DNA of 64,000 nt, taken from NCBI RefSeq assembly GCF_014203705.1, contig NZ_JACHJR010000001.1, positions 8,122,001 to 8,186,000 of the forward strand. The letters run 5' to 3'. Under the pieces are notes generated by a model. That model searched no databases, was not told the origin of the DNA, and worked only from the letters and a program-made list of their open reading frames with translations. Within the stretch, counting starts at the first letter, position 1. Every line of letters begins with the position of its first letter. The translations under genes and the position numbers were made by a program. The DNA comes from Kitasatospora gansuensis. Its GTDB lineage: Bacteria > Actinomycetota > Actinomycetes > Streptomycetales > Streptomycetaceae. Of the stretch, positions 10,401 through 18,634 are shown piece after piece.

Positions 10401-11456
10401 GAGCAGCCGATGGCGATCTCCACCGTGTCCACCGCCAGTCGGCGCGGCGCACCGCCCGAGCTCGGCCCGGACGCCTTCCCCGACCCGGTGGTCGGCTACC
10501 AGCAGGTGCCGGGCAGCCCCGACCCGACCGGCCTGGCCGCGGCGCTGAAGCTGATCGGCACGCCCAACGTGTTCCGCGACCTGACCGGCCTCGACCTCAA
10601 CCAGCAGGCGTCCGCGGCGGCCTTCTCGAAGGCGCTGGAGACCGCGCAGTTCTTCGGCACCCAGGCCGGGAACCTGGCCCAACAGCGGTACGCCAACCGG
10701 GAGATGGACCGCAACCTGCAACGCGTCCGGGCCGCCGTCGACGACAAGCTGATCACCCCCGAGCAGGGCCGGGAGCTCACCGAGACGTTCATCCGCTCGG
10801 GTACGGGCAAGGGCGCCGACAGCAAGCCCGCGCCCAGCGCCACCCCGGCCGTCCGCAAGGCCATCGAGCGGGCCGCCGATTCCGGCCGGATCCGGGTGAG
10901 CCGCCCCAGCGGCTCGGTGGACATCAGCTCCGGTGACCGGGCCACCGGCGCCGTCGACTTCGACGTGGACCCGCCGGTCGGCCCGGTCACCCAGACCTCG
11001 CCCAGCACCTGCTGGGCGGCGGCCGGCGCGATGCTGCTGGGCTGGTGGCGTCGACAGAGCCTGTCCGCCGAGAGCGCGGCCGACGAACTGGGCGCCGGCT
11101 GGCGGGCCAAGCTCGACGGCGACCAGGCGCTCACCGCCTCCGAGATGACCGGCTACGCGGCGGCGCTCGGCCTGGCCGCCGAGAGCCCGATGTGCTACCT
11201 GCCCCGGGGCCTGCTGCGACTGCTGGAAGCCCACGGGCCGCTCTGGGTGATCGGGGACGACGCGATCGACGGGGACGCCCTGGTGCACGTCCGGATCGTC
11301 ACCGGCATCCACGGTGACGGCAGCCCCGACGGCACTCGGGTCAGCTACCTGGACCCGGCCGACGGCCAGGCCCACGAGGAGCCGTTCGCCGTCTTCGCCC
11401 AGCACCTGGAGGCCGGTGACGCCGCTGCCCTCAACCTCGGCATCCACCACTACTGA
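7452..11456 (+). CDS. Giant modular protein with C-terminal papain-like cysteine peptidase
   Basis: 1334 aa from an ATG preceded by GAGAGGGA. It is collinear with the 1707-7139 product through the carboxypeptidase-regulatory-like segment (about 100-195) and the large core; the same landmarks appear (WRADGYSLGDLLYSLPLAPG, YNHCHAL, EYFEVLRHFQV, CEKKDDTRFW). It diverges after about residue 1100. The last ~165 residues resemble the papain-like (C39/AvrRpt2-type) fold: oxyanion Gln in VTQTSPSTCWAA, nucleophile Cys1187, His1279 in HVRIVTG, and Asp near 1301 in YLDPADG. All catalytic positions are present. There is no signal peptide or membrane segment. The swap of hydrolase for protease on one core parallels polymorphic toxins, but no delivery apparatus is encoded nearby. 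Confidence 0.8.
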   Translation: MTTLTGSLHAPAPTDFTGYRVTARYDRTVLVDEATEADLTVRQSTAAGPDGRWRIDLDAEPVGALTLAVRAANGVEVGSLTITEPGPGPFTVELTDTAVPVLIEPGEDPALGRPSRLTGRALQPGGAGVPAELPVVLWGRVAEGSPLPLLVAATTDGGYFAGDWPGNRLDEAWGTVAGGAPVPVRLEDGRLPRVVLLVLTAETRPPQHAEEEADGCGCHATATPRTPGQADLAADPAAYSADLGTGQCVSLTTPNRTIEEVVLHAVVRTTEPEIKGTTLGAPTLVPKSIADRLAQLGALTVEEAPVEARAARRTLRLDAGVTADQLRTGEPGAALQPAELARAGRLTEVRELRGLLGLFGGTEPGRVTLDAHHQVDWDEDPTVYQATTIALGHLLTLKQVWRADGYSLGDLLYSLPLAPGQKKQIAIVDWERREATARRSTRTETEQLTAALAHDRDISEIMNSALAEHSRGSSSARVSAFGGGIGGFVGPIVFGGGGGTSSAGSTAHSHNWRDVSADVLNQARDRTQQSASLVRGQRATTVQTTTQGESLRAQTEVVANYNHCHALSMEYFEVLRHFQVSTELADVAECLFIPFELTPFTPNKALRWREPLSRALHRRDLAGGFAALERIRTGWATADVPAARYADEPVVLLDGDLELVLSLPRPADDDNDHYMAANWQPWAALLQPHAPQDVWTRYLGTALPAQRDRIWDERLAPTIAAALVNSLRVELRLDGGSSTVPVPLDPTLVSPFRQDQVLRVSLQPELTTTSVVRDRISAVRLSLSAAVPFQAKVVARTGSVRYRTEHLSHHLFAGYRIDHELSSGLTADIGVHLDRTERRNPRKEDTLLGARLVAHLNERLEYHHQAVWRAMDANRRFLLLDGFLAPGAQGRSVASVVENRLVAIVGNCLVMPVVPGLHLDPGYRTDPERKATLLDLYATDAPPPVRISVPTKGVFAEAVLGACNSCEKKDDTRFWRWEESPVPEQPMAISTVSTASRRGAPPELGPDAFPDPVVGYQQVPGSPDPTGLAAALKLIGTPNVFRDLTGLDLNQQASAAAFSKALETAQFFGTQAGNLAQQRYANREMDRNLQRVRAAVDDKLITPEQGRELTETFIRSGTGKGADSKPAPSATPAVRKAIERAADSGRIRVSRPSGSVDISSGDRATGAVDFDVDPPVGPVTQTSPSTCWAAAGAMLLGWWRRQSLSAESAADELGAGWRAKLDGDQALTASEMTGYAAALGLAAESPMCYLPRGLLRLLEAHGPLWVIGDDAIDGDALVHVRIVTGIHGDGSPDGTRVSYLDPADGQAHEEPFAVFAQHLEAGDAAALNLGIHHY

Positions 11457-11619
11457 CGCCCGTTCACCTCCCGTACCCATCGGTCCCAGCCGCCTGGGGC
11501 GACCCCGCCGTGCGGGATTGTCCGAGCGAGCCGCTAGCTTTTCCGCATCACCGCACGGAGTGTCCGTTTCCCTCCGTCTCTGCGGTGGTTCTTGGCGACT
11601 TGTGACGAGGTGGGGACCG

Positions 11620-12486
11620 ATGGGCTGGCTGGCGGCGGGCGAAGGGTACGAAGTTGCCCTGGTGGAGGGCCGGGTGACGGCGCGTTCGACGGGCGGGCGC
11701 ACCGAGGGCCGGCAGTTGAAGACGCTGCCGAAGGCGGTCCGCGAGCACCCCGAGACGGACCGGCTGCGCCGCTTCGCCGAGTGGCTGGACCGGCACGCCG
11801 CGTCCTGCGTCGCCCAGGCCGACGCCTGGATGGTGTCCTCGCTGCCCGTCCCGACCGGGCTGCTGGCCCGGGTCTGGCCCGACGAGGCGTGGCAGGCCGC
11901 GCTGCGCGACCTGGTGGTGGTCGGCGCGGACGAGGACGAGGCCGGTCTCCTGCGGGACGTCACCGCCGACGGCGAACTCCGGCTGGTCGACCTGGACGGC
12001 GAGACCGTCCGGATCTCGCCCGCCACGGTGACCTTCCCGCACCCGGTGCTGCTGCCCGACCTCGACGACCTGCGCGAGTTCGCGGCCGAACTCGGCGTCG
12101 TCCAGGGCGTCGAGCAGATCCACCGGGCGACCTGGCTGCGGCCCGCCGAGTTCGGTGAGAACAGCACCGAGGTGAAGGACTTCGCCGGCGGCCGGTACCC
12201 CTCGCGGTTCGGCCTGGCCGCCCGCGCCTCCGCGCTCGGCTACCGGGTCTCCGGCGGCTACGCCACCTCCCGGGTGCGCGACGGCGGACGCACCGTCGAG
12301 GCGCACGTGTGGATCGGCGAACCGTACTACGACGGTGACTCCGAGACCGGCGGGCTGAGCTGGCACGACCAGGACGGCCGGGTGATCGCCCTGCCCGAGG
12401 TCGGGGCGGTCGCCTGGTCGGAGGGGATGCGGATGGCCGCGGCACTGTACGCCGGCCGCACGGTCGAGGAGGGCAAGGGCGCATGA
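11620..12486 (+). CDS. DUF4132-domain protein (YehI/MolR-like)
   Basis: 288 aa. The ATG at 11620 fits a start MGWLAAGEGYEV with a GAGGTGGGG sequence just upstream; GTG 11602 is an alternative. Residues about 150-285 match the DUF4132 pattern: LREFAAELGVVQGVEQIHRATW, a conserved F-x-G-x-RY segment, and the alternating Gly/aromatic C-terminus. DUF4132 proteins (E. coli YehI/MolR) lie beside MoxR-VWA operons and have no proven biochemical activity. This copy is short compared with the full-length family (around 1000 aa or more), so it is a stand-alone domain. Its stop overlaps the next start by 4 nt (ATGA), implying translational coupling. Confidence 0.7.
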   Translation: MGWLAAGEGYEVALVEGRVTARSTGGRTEGRQLKTLPKAVREHPETDRLRRFAEWLDRHAASCVAQADAWMVSSLPVPTGLLARVWPDEAWQAALRDLVVVGADEDEAGLLRDVTADGELRLVDLDGETVRISPATVTFPHPVLLPDLDDLREFAAELGVVQGVEQIHRATWLRPAEFGENSTEVKDFAGGRYPSRFGLAARASALGYRVSGGYATSRVRDGGRTVEAHVWIGEPYYDGDSETGGLSWHDQDGRVIALPEVGAVAWSEGMRMAAALYAGRTVEEGKGA

Positions 12487-15400
12487 GCGACGACACCAAG
12501 GGAGACGCGGCGGCGATGACGGAGCTTCAGGCGGCCGAACTGCTGCTGGCGGGCGCGGTGCTGCCGCCCGGCACCGAGGGCGCGGGCGAGCGCGCGGTGG
12601 CGCTCACCGCCCGGACGTACCGTCACCCCGCCCTGGACGACCGGGTCGTGGTGCGGCTGGTACCCGGTGAGCTCGGCGCGGCCGAGGACCTCGCCGTCGG
12701 CTACCTGGGCCTGCAGCCGGACGGCGAGCCGGCCGAGGTCGGTCTCGGGCTGCGCCAGTCGCTCGGCTTCCCCGAATGGGTGCTCGTGCACCACCCGGAG
12801 GACGGCCACCACGCGCTCGGCGTGATGCCCGAGCTGGAGCGGATCGCCCGGCAGGCCAAGTCCAAGCCGAAGGCCGCCCTGGACGCCTACCAGGAGCTGG
12901 CCGGGCGGCTCGCCGCCGCGGTGCCGCACTTCCTGCCGACCTTCTACGAGCAGGCGGGCCGGGTCTTCCTCGGCGTGGAGAACGCCACCTACGCGGCGCA
13001 GCTGTTCGCCAAGGCCCGCCGCGCCGAGGCGCAGCACGGCCTGCTGGTCGACGAGGACCGCCTGGACGCGGTGTTCCTGGAGTTCGCGCTGGCCGGCGCA
13101 CTGCCCGTCAAGGTGCTGACCGGGTACGGCAAGGAGCTCGCCGCCCGGGTGTCCGCGCAGGAGGCGTTCGACCGGTTCCGGCTGCTGTGCGTGCGCCGCA
13201 CCGCCGGCGGGCTCCAGCCGTCCGCCCAGATGGCGACCGACCTGCGGAAGCTGGCCCGCGCCGCGGGCACCGACCCGGACGCCGCCGAGGGCGCGTACCT
13301 GGCCGAACTGCTCACCCTGCCCGCCACCCTGCGGGCGACGGGCGGCTGGTGGAAGAGCCACCGGGCCGCGCTGGTCGCGCTGGCCCGGCGCGACGCCGCC
13401 GTACGGGGGCAGCTGCTCGACCTGATGCCGACCGGTGAGGGCCGCGAACTCCCCGGCCTGTGGGTGGAGATCCTCACCGAGTCCGGTGCGGACGCCGGCC
13501 TGGTCGATGCCTCGCTGCCCGCCGCGGAGCGGCCGGCCGACGGCAGCGCCGGCTGGTTCGGCCGGTTCAGCGCGTTCCGGGACCGGGGCTGGTGGCGCCC
13601 GTCGCGGATCCCGGCGCTGTACCCGCTGGTGGAGCGGATGGCGGAGCAGCTGCGGGCCGAACTCGCCGCCTCCGGCGCGGCGTTGCCGATCGTCGAGAGC
13701 GACCTCGACGTGCTCGACCAGCTGCTCACCCTGGGTCTGCCGGTCGCCGACCCGGAGGAGAACGCCGTGCTCGGCCTGACTGGCTGGGCGCAGGACGCGG
13801 AGGGACGCCGCGACCTGCTCGCGGTCGAGGCCGATCCGCGGTTCCGGCCGGCCTTCCGGCGCGGCATGTACCGGATCCACGACAACCACGAGGGACGGAT
13901 CGCGCTCGGTGTGCTGGTCCGCTCCCCGGGCGGCCGCCCGATGCTCGCCGAGTGGATGGCCGAGGTCGCCGCCTCGTCGGCGGCAGCCGGTCTGCCCGGT
14001 CTGCCCGCCGCGCTGTCCTGGCTGCGCTGGCTGCCCGGGGAGGTGCTGGTGCTCGCCGAGGAGGCGGTCCGCGCGGCCGCCGGCTTCGATCTGTCACAGA
14101 CCCTCGCCCGGACGCTGCGCGGCGGCATCCTGGACGAGCTCGGCTGGCCCGCCTGGGACGAGGCGGTGTCAACTCTGGTACCCCGCAAGAACGTCGACGA
14201 GATCGTGGTCGCCGACGCCTGGCCGCACCTGATCGCGGCGGGCCCCGCGCAGGCCCGGGTGATCGGCGCCGAGGGCACCGTCCTCACCCACGACCTGCGG
14301 ATCCCGGCCGGCGACCGGGACGGCATGGAGCTCGGCTTCCTGTATGTCGACGGCTCGCTGCTGGTCCAGTGGAAGTCGCGCGCCACCCAGCACCGGACCG
14401 CCGGCTACTGGCACACCGCCGCCGACCGGACGTTCACCATGCCGGAGTCCACCCGCATCCGCGGCATGCGCACCACCTGGCTGGGCACGCTGCGCAGCTT
14501 CGGCCTGCCGCTGGCGGGCGGCGGCCGCACCACCGGCGAGGGCATCGTGCACCCCGGCGACACCGCGCTGCCCGGCGACTCGCAGGTGATCAGCGACGGT
14601 ACGTCGTTCTGGGTCTGGGCCGACCCGGGCGGCCAGGACCCGTACACCTGGATGGAGTACGACCCGGCGACCGGCGCCCGCGGCCGGGCCTCGCTGCCCG
14701 CCTTCCTCACCGACGCGCTGCGCGGCGCCCCGGCGGGGAGCACCTTCGAGACCGGCTGGATGATGCCCGCCCCGGACGCCGTCACCTCGCCCGCCGGGGC
14801 GCCGGTCGACGGCCTGCTCGGCTGGCGCACCGTCAAACTGCCCGACGGCACCCGCCGGGGTGAGGACCTGGCCGGGAACAGCGTCACCGTGCCGGCCGAC
14901 GCCGACGTCCCCAGCCGGCTGGTGCTCTTCCCCGGCGCGGACCGCCCGACGGCCGTCGTCCGGAGCAGCTACCGGGTGCGCCTGTACGACGCCGACGGCA
15001 CCCTGACCGCCGAGGCCCGCACCGACGACACCCCCGGCCTGTTCGCCGAGGGCACCCCGATCCTGCCGCCGATGCGGTACTGGCACTGCCTGCGCCCGCG
15101 CGACCTGACGGGCTCGCTCGCGCTGCGCCGCCTGGACGACGGTACTGCTGCCGCCCTGCTCAAGGCCGGCGTCGAGTCCACCGCCTCCACCGAGCAGTCG
15201 GACGGGCTGCCCGCCGCCGTCGCCGCCCTGCTCCCCGAGGTCCGCGACGAGGCACTACTGAAGGGCGTCACCGGCGTGCTGCGGTACGCCGCCGCCCAGC
15301 AGGCGGTGCTCGACGCGGTCGCGGCCCGCCTCGCCGAGGAGCTCGCGGGCGGCCCGGCCGTCGCGGCACCGACCGGCCCGGGCGACCAAGGGCTGCACGT

Positions 15401-17414
15401 CGGGCTCAGCGGCCTCGGCGTCCTCAGGTACCGGTGGGGCACCTTGACCACCCATCAGATCGCCGAGCAGCTCGCCTTCCTCGCCACCGTGGCCAGGCCC
15501 GACGCACCGGCCACCCCGGCGGGTCGCCTGCACCCGGACGGGCAGCCGCTTCCGTACATCGGGATCGGCTGGGAGAACCTGGGCGGACTGGTCGAGCCGG
15601 CCGCGCTGCGCGCCGTCTCCGGCACCGTGCCGGCGGAAGAGCGGGAGACGCTGGCCTGGCTCGCGCAGACCCTCGACGGGCTCGGCCTCGGTGCCGGTTC
15701 CCCGCACTGGCGGCCGGCCGTGCTGAAGCTGGCGGGCCATCACCTGCTGGGCCCGGACGGCAAGCACCGCGACGGCGAGCGGAACACCGTGCTGGCACTC
15801 GGTGACGGGGCGTTCCTGCTCTTCATGGACTCCGACCAGGCGGACGACGGTGACACCGTGTCGGCCGTGCTGTTCCACGACCCGTCAGGCCGCTTCGAGG
15901 TGCCCGCGCCGTACACGGTGCAGCAGATCGGGACCCTCGCCGCCGAGGGCACCGAGGGCCAGGCCGCCGCCGTGCTCGCCGAGGCCGCCGTGCGCGGCCC
16001 GGCGCCCTGGCGGCCCGAGGCGGCCGAGCGGTTCGCCGAACTCACCGGCGTCACGCCCACGATGGCCGTGCTGGTCGCCGCCGGGATGCCGCACCTGGAG
16101 GTCCACGAGCGGAACTTCCTGCCCACCGAGACCCGGGCCGCCCTCGGCCTGAAGGTCGCGGAGGCCGACGTCGCCCGCGACGAGCTGCGCGCGCTGCCCA
16201 GCGAGACCCGCAAGCGCGTGGTGGCCGCCCTGCTGCCGGCCGACCCGGCCGCCCTGTGGGAGCAGGGACCTGACGTCGCCTCGGCCGCCGAGGTGTGGAA
16301 CGCGACCGTCGGCCGACGCGCCGCCGTACCGGAGGCCCTGCTCGGCGACGCCAACCGGACGCTGCGCACCTCCTGGACGGCGAGCAAGGCCATCGCGGCC
16401 GTACTCGACCCGGCGCAGTCGGCCGAGCTCAGCCGGGACCTCGACTGGACGGTGCGCGGGGACCGCTGCGTGCCCCTGGACGGCAAGGAGACCGGCTTCA
16501 CCGCCATCACCCTCACCGGCGCCGTCGCCACCGCCGCCTGGCTGGCCCACCGGCTCCCGGCCGGCGACCCGCTGCGCGCCGCGCTCCCGGCGGCCCTGGC
16601 GGCCGTCCGGGCCCGGCTGGCCAACCCCGGGCTGATCCTCGACCTGGGCCGCTTCGTCAACCTGCCGGCCTTCCGGAAGGCCGCCGGCGCCCCCACCGAG
16701 ACCGGTGAGGGCTACGAGCGGTACGGCGCCGTCCTGATGGCCACCCACGACGACCAGCCCGCGCCCGGCATCCGCACCAGCCTGCTGGACGCGGCCGGCC
16801 AGGACCCGTACCTGGCGGCGCTCCGCTCGAACGACGACGAGCCGTTCCCGGCCGAGGCCGCCCTGCGGGTCGCCGCGTCGGAGGTCTTCGCCGAGCTGCT
16901 CACCGACCCGGGCGAGCCGGTGGCGGGGGAGCGGGACAAGGACGGCACCTGGTGGCCGCAGGACGCGTCCCGGTCGGTGCCCGACCTGGTCGCCGAGGTG
17001 TCGGCGGCGCACGGCCTCGGGGCGGACGCCGCCACGCTGTACCTGATGCTGCTGGCGCTGCCCGACCCGACCGACCGCAACACCGCCCGCTGGACGGGCT
17101 GGCGGCCGGCCCGCCTCAAGGCGGCGCGGGCCGAACTCGCCGACAGCGAGCTGGTGGTGACGGCTGCTCGCACCAGGGCCGGGCGCTCGCTGTTCCTGCC
17201 CGGCGGCTGGACGGAGCTCCGCTCACCGCACGTGCCGCTGGAGACCTGGAAGCTGCCGCTGCTCGGCGAGTTCGGCGCCGCCGGCACCCCGCTGGGCACC
17301 GTGGTCCCGGCCGAGCCGGCCGCCGCGCTCCTCCGGCGCGCCTGGCAGCGGGTGCTGGACGGCGACCCGCCGCGCTTCGAGCAGCTCAAGGTCAAGCGCA
17401 CCCGGCGTCGCTGA
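12483..17414 (+). CDS. 1643-aa uncharacterised partner of the MoxR-VWA operon
   Basis: 1643 aa, starting inside the stop codon of the DUF4132 gene. It is a cytosolic, Ala/Leu/Glu-rich protein without signal peptide or membrane segments. Long helical stretches alternate with Trp/Gly-rich beta segments near residues 600-850 that resemble propeller-like blades (for example GTSFWVWADPGG, YTWMEYDPATG). No catalytic motif is recognisable. Its position between DUF4132 and MoxR genes corresponds to the large variable component of MoxR-VWA ternary systems, which may act as client or scaffold. The function assignment is contextual only. A strong hairpin follows before the MoxR gene. Confidence 0.65.
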   Translation: MSDDTKGDAAAMTELQAAELLLAGAVLPPGTEGAGERAVALTARTYRHPALDDRVVVRLVPGELGAAEDLAVGYLGLQPDGEPAEVGLGLRQSLGFPEWVLVHHPEDGHHALGVMPELERIARQAKSKPKAALDAYQELAGRLAAAVPHFLPTFYEQAGRVFLGVENATYAAQLFAKARRAEAQHGLLVDEDRLDAVFLEFALAGALPVKVLTGYGKELAARVSAQEAFDRFRLLCVRRTAGGLQPSAQMATDLRKLARAAGTDPDAAEGAYLAELLTLPATLRATGGWWKSHRAALVALARRDAAVRGQLLDLMPTGEGRELPGLWVEILTESGADAGLVDASLPAAERPADGSAGWFGRFSAFRDRGWWRPSRIPALYPLVERMAEQLRAELAASGAALPIVESDLDVLDQLLTLGLPVADPEENAVLGLTGWAQDAEGRRDLLAVEADPRFRPAFRRGMYRIHDNHEGRIALGVLVRSPGGRPMLAEWMAEVAASSAAAGLPGLPAALSWLRWLPGEVLVLAEEAVRAAAGFDLSQTLARTLRGGILDELGWPAWDEAVSTLVPRKNVDEIVVADAWPHLIAAGPAQARVIGAEGTVLTHDLRIPAGDRDGMELGFLYVDGSLLVQWKSRATQHRTAGYWHTAADRTFTMPESTRIRGMRTTWLGTLRSFGLPLAGGGRTTGEGIVHPGDTALPGDSQVISDGTSFWVWADPGGQDPYTWMEYDPATGARGRASLPAFLTDALRGAPAGSTFETGWMMPAPDAVTSPAGAPVDGLLGWRTVKLPDGTRRGEDLAGNSVTVPADADVPSRLVLFPGADRPTAVVRSSYRVRLYDADGTLTAEARTDDTPGLFAEGTPILPPMRYWHCLRPRDLTGSLALRRLDDGTAAALLKAGVESTASTEQSDGLPAAVAALLPEVRDEALLKGVTGVLRYAAAQQAVLDAVAARLAEELAGGPAVAAPTGPGDQGLHVGLSGLGVLRYRWGTLTTHQIAEQLAFLATVARPDAPATPAGRLHPDGQPLPYIGIGWENLGGLVEPAALRAVSGTVPAEERETLAWLAQTLDGLGLGAGSPHWRPAVLKLAGHHLLGPDGKHRDGERNTVLALGDGAFLLFMDSDQADDGDTVSAVLFHDPSGRFEVPAPYTVQQIGTLAAEGTEGQAAAVLAEAAVRGPAPWRPEAAERFAELTGVTPTMAVLVAAGMPHLEVHERNFLPTETRAALGLKVAEADVARDELRALPSETRKRVVAALLPADPAALWEQGPDVASAAEVWNATVGRRAAVPEALLGDANRTLRTSWTASKAIAAVLDPAQSAELSRDLDWTVRGDRCVPLDGKETGFTAITLTGAVATAAWLAHRLPAGDPLRAALPAALAAVRARLANPGLILDLGRFVNLPAFRKAAGAPTETGEGYERYGAVLMATHDDQPAPGIRTSLLDAAGQDPYLAALRSNDDEPFPAEAALRVAASEVFAELLTDPGEPVAGERDKDGTWWPQDASRSVPDLVAEVSAAHGLGADAATLYLMLLALPDPTDRNTARWTGWRPARLKAARAELADSELVVTAARTRAGRSLFLPGGWTELRSPHVPLETWKLPLLGEFGAAGTPLGTVVPAEPAAALLRRAWQRVLDGDPPRFEQLKVKRTRRR

Positions 17415-17424
17415 CCCTCCGTCA

Positions 17425-17454
17425 GCCGGGGTGCGGCAGCCGCCGCACCCCGGC
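17425..17454 (+). terminator. Intra-operon hairpin between the 1643-aa gene and MoxR
   Basis: A perfect 13-bp stem, GCCGGGGTGCGGC (17425-17437) with its complement at 17442-17454, and a 4-nt loop. It lies in the 62-nt gap before the ATPase gene. It could be an attenuator or partial terminator lowering expression of the three downstream genes, or an RNA-processing site. Confidence 0.5.
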
Positions 17455-17476
17455 CCCGATCTCCCGAGGAATCCCC

Positions 17477-18634
17477 ATGACCACCACCACCTCCGCACCG
17501 GCCAGGCAGGTCCTGCCCGCCGAGGAGCGGTACGCCGCCGAACTCGCCTTCCTGGCCGCCCACGACGACGGCCCCCGCCCGCCCGGCTGGGCGCTCACCC
17601 CGAGCGCCGTCGTCACCTTCGTCTGCGGCAGCGCCGACACACTGACCCTGTCGCCGGCCCGCCGCCAGGACGGCGCGTTGCCCGCCAAGCTCGTCATCGC
17701 GCCCAAGTTCGTCGGCGAGCGAGCCCTGGTCGAGCGCTGCGTGGTCACGCTGGCCGGTGAGCGCGGCCTGCTGCTGGTCGGCGAGCCCGGCACCGCCAAG
17801 TCGATGCTCTCCGAACTGCTGGCCGCCGCCGTCAGCGGCACCAGCGAACTCACCGTGCAGGGCACCGCGGGCACCACCGAGGACGCCTTCCGGTACGGCT
17901 GGAACTACGCGCTGCTGCTCGCCCAGGGCCCGACCCCGCAGGCGCTGGTCGCCTCGCCGGTGCTCACCGCGATGCGCAGCGGCCGGGTGGCCCGGATCGA
18001 GGAGGTCACCCGCTGCCTGCCCGAGGTGCAGGACGCGCTGGTGTCGATCCTCTCCGACCGCCGGGTCAGCATCCCCGAGCTGGCCGGCACCCCGGACGCG
18101 ACCGCGCCCGCCGCACCCGGCTTCACCGTCATCGCCACCGCGAACCTGCGCGACCGGGGCGTCTCGGAGATGTCCGCCGCGCTCAAGCGGCGGTTCAACT
18201 TCGAGACCGTCCACCCGATCGCCGACGCCGCCGCCGAGACCGAGCTGGTCCGCGGTCAGGCGACCGCCGCCGTCCAGCGGGCGGGCGCCGCGTTCGGGGT
18301 CGACGACGCCGTCCTGGACGCCCTGGTGACGGTCTTCCGCGACCTGCGCACGGGCCGCTCCGCCGAGGGCTGGGACGTCGAGCGGCCCGGCACGGTGATG
18401 TCCACCGCCGAGGCCGTGCACGTCGCCGCCTCGCTCGGGCTGGCCCGCGCCTACCTGGCCGGCGGCGACGCCCTCGACCTGATGCCGGGTCACCTGCTGG
18501 GCGCCGTCCGCAAGGACGACCCGGCCGACCACGGCCGCCTGCTCGGCTACTGGGACGGCCCGGTGCGGCGCCGCGCCGAGGACGGCTCCGCCCTGTGGCG
18601 CCGCCTCTGGGACCTGCGGGAGAACCTGCGGTGA
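17477..18634 (+). CDS. MoxR-family AAA+ ATPase (YehL-like)
   Basis: 385 aa. The ATG follows GAGGA. Walker A is GEPGTAKS near residues 100-107 and Walker B-like RVARIEEV lies near 175; ALKRRFNFE gives the arginine-finger region typical of MoxR proteins. MoxR ATPases are hexameric chaperone-like remodelers that usually work with VWA-domain proteins to insert metals or mature protein complexes. The direct downstream partner is a DUF5682-VWA fusion, joined by a GTGA overlap, as in E. coli yehL-yehM-yehP. It is predicted to be cytosolic. Confidence 0.88.
   Translation: MTTTTSAPARQVLPAEERYAAELAFLAAHDDGPRPPGWALTPSAVVTFVCGSADTLTLSPARRQDGALPAKLVIAPKFVGERALVERCVVTLAGERGLLLVGEPGTAKSMLSELLAAAVSGTSELTVQGTAGTTEDAFRYGWNYALLLAQGPTPQALVASPVLTAMRSGRVARIEEVTRCLPEVQDALVSILSDRRVSIPELAGTPDATAPAAPGFTVIATANLRDRGVSEMSAALKRRFNFETVHPIADAAAETELVRGQATAAVQRAGAAFGVDDAVLDALVTVFRDLRTGRSAEGWDVERPGTVMSTAEAVHVAASLGLARAYLAGGDALDLMPGHLLGAVRKDDPADHGRLLGYWDGPVRRRAEDGSALWRRLWDLRENLR

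Noticed and set aside
6081..12167. Very long open frame on the minus strand (2028 codons)
   Set aside because: It is antisense to the two giant genes and gives low-complexity Arg/Gly/Val-rich sequence. It results from extreme third-position GC; no ribosome binding site or domain supports it.
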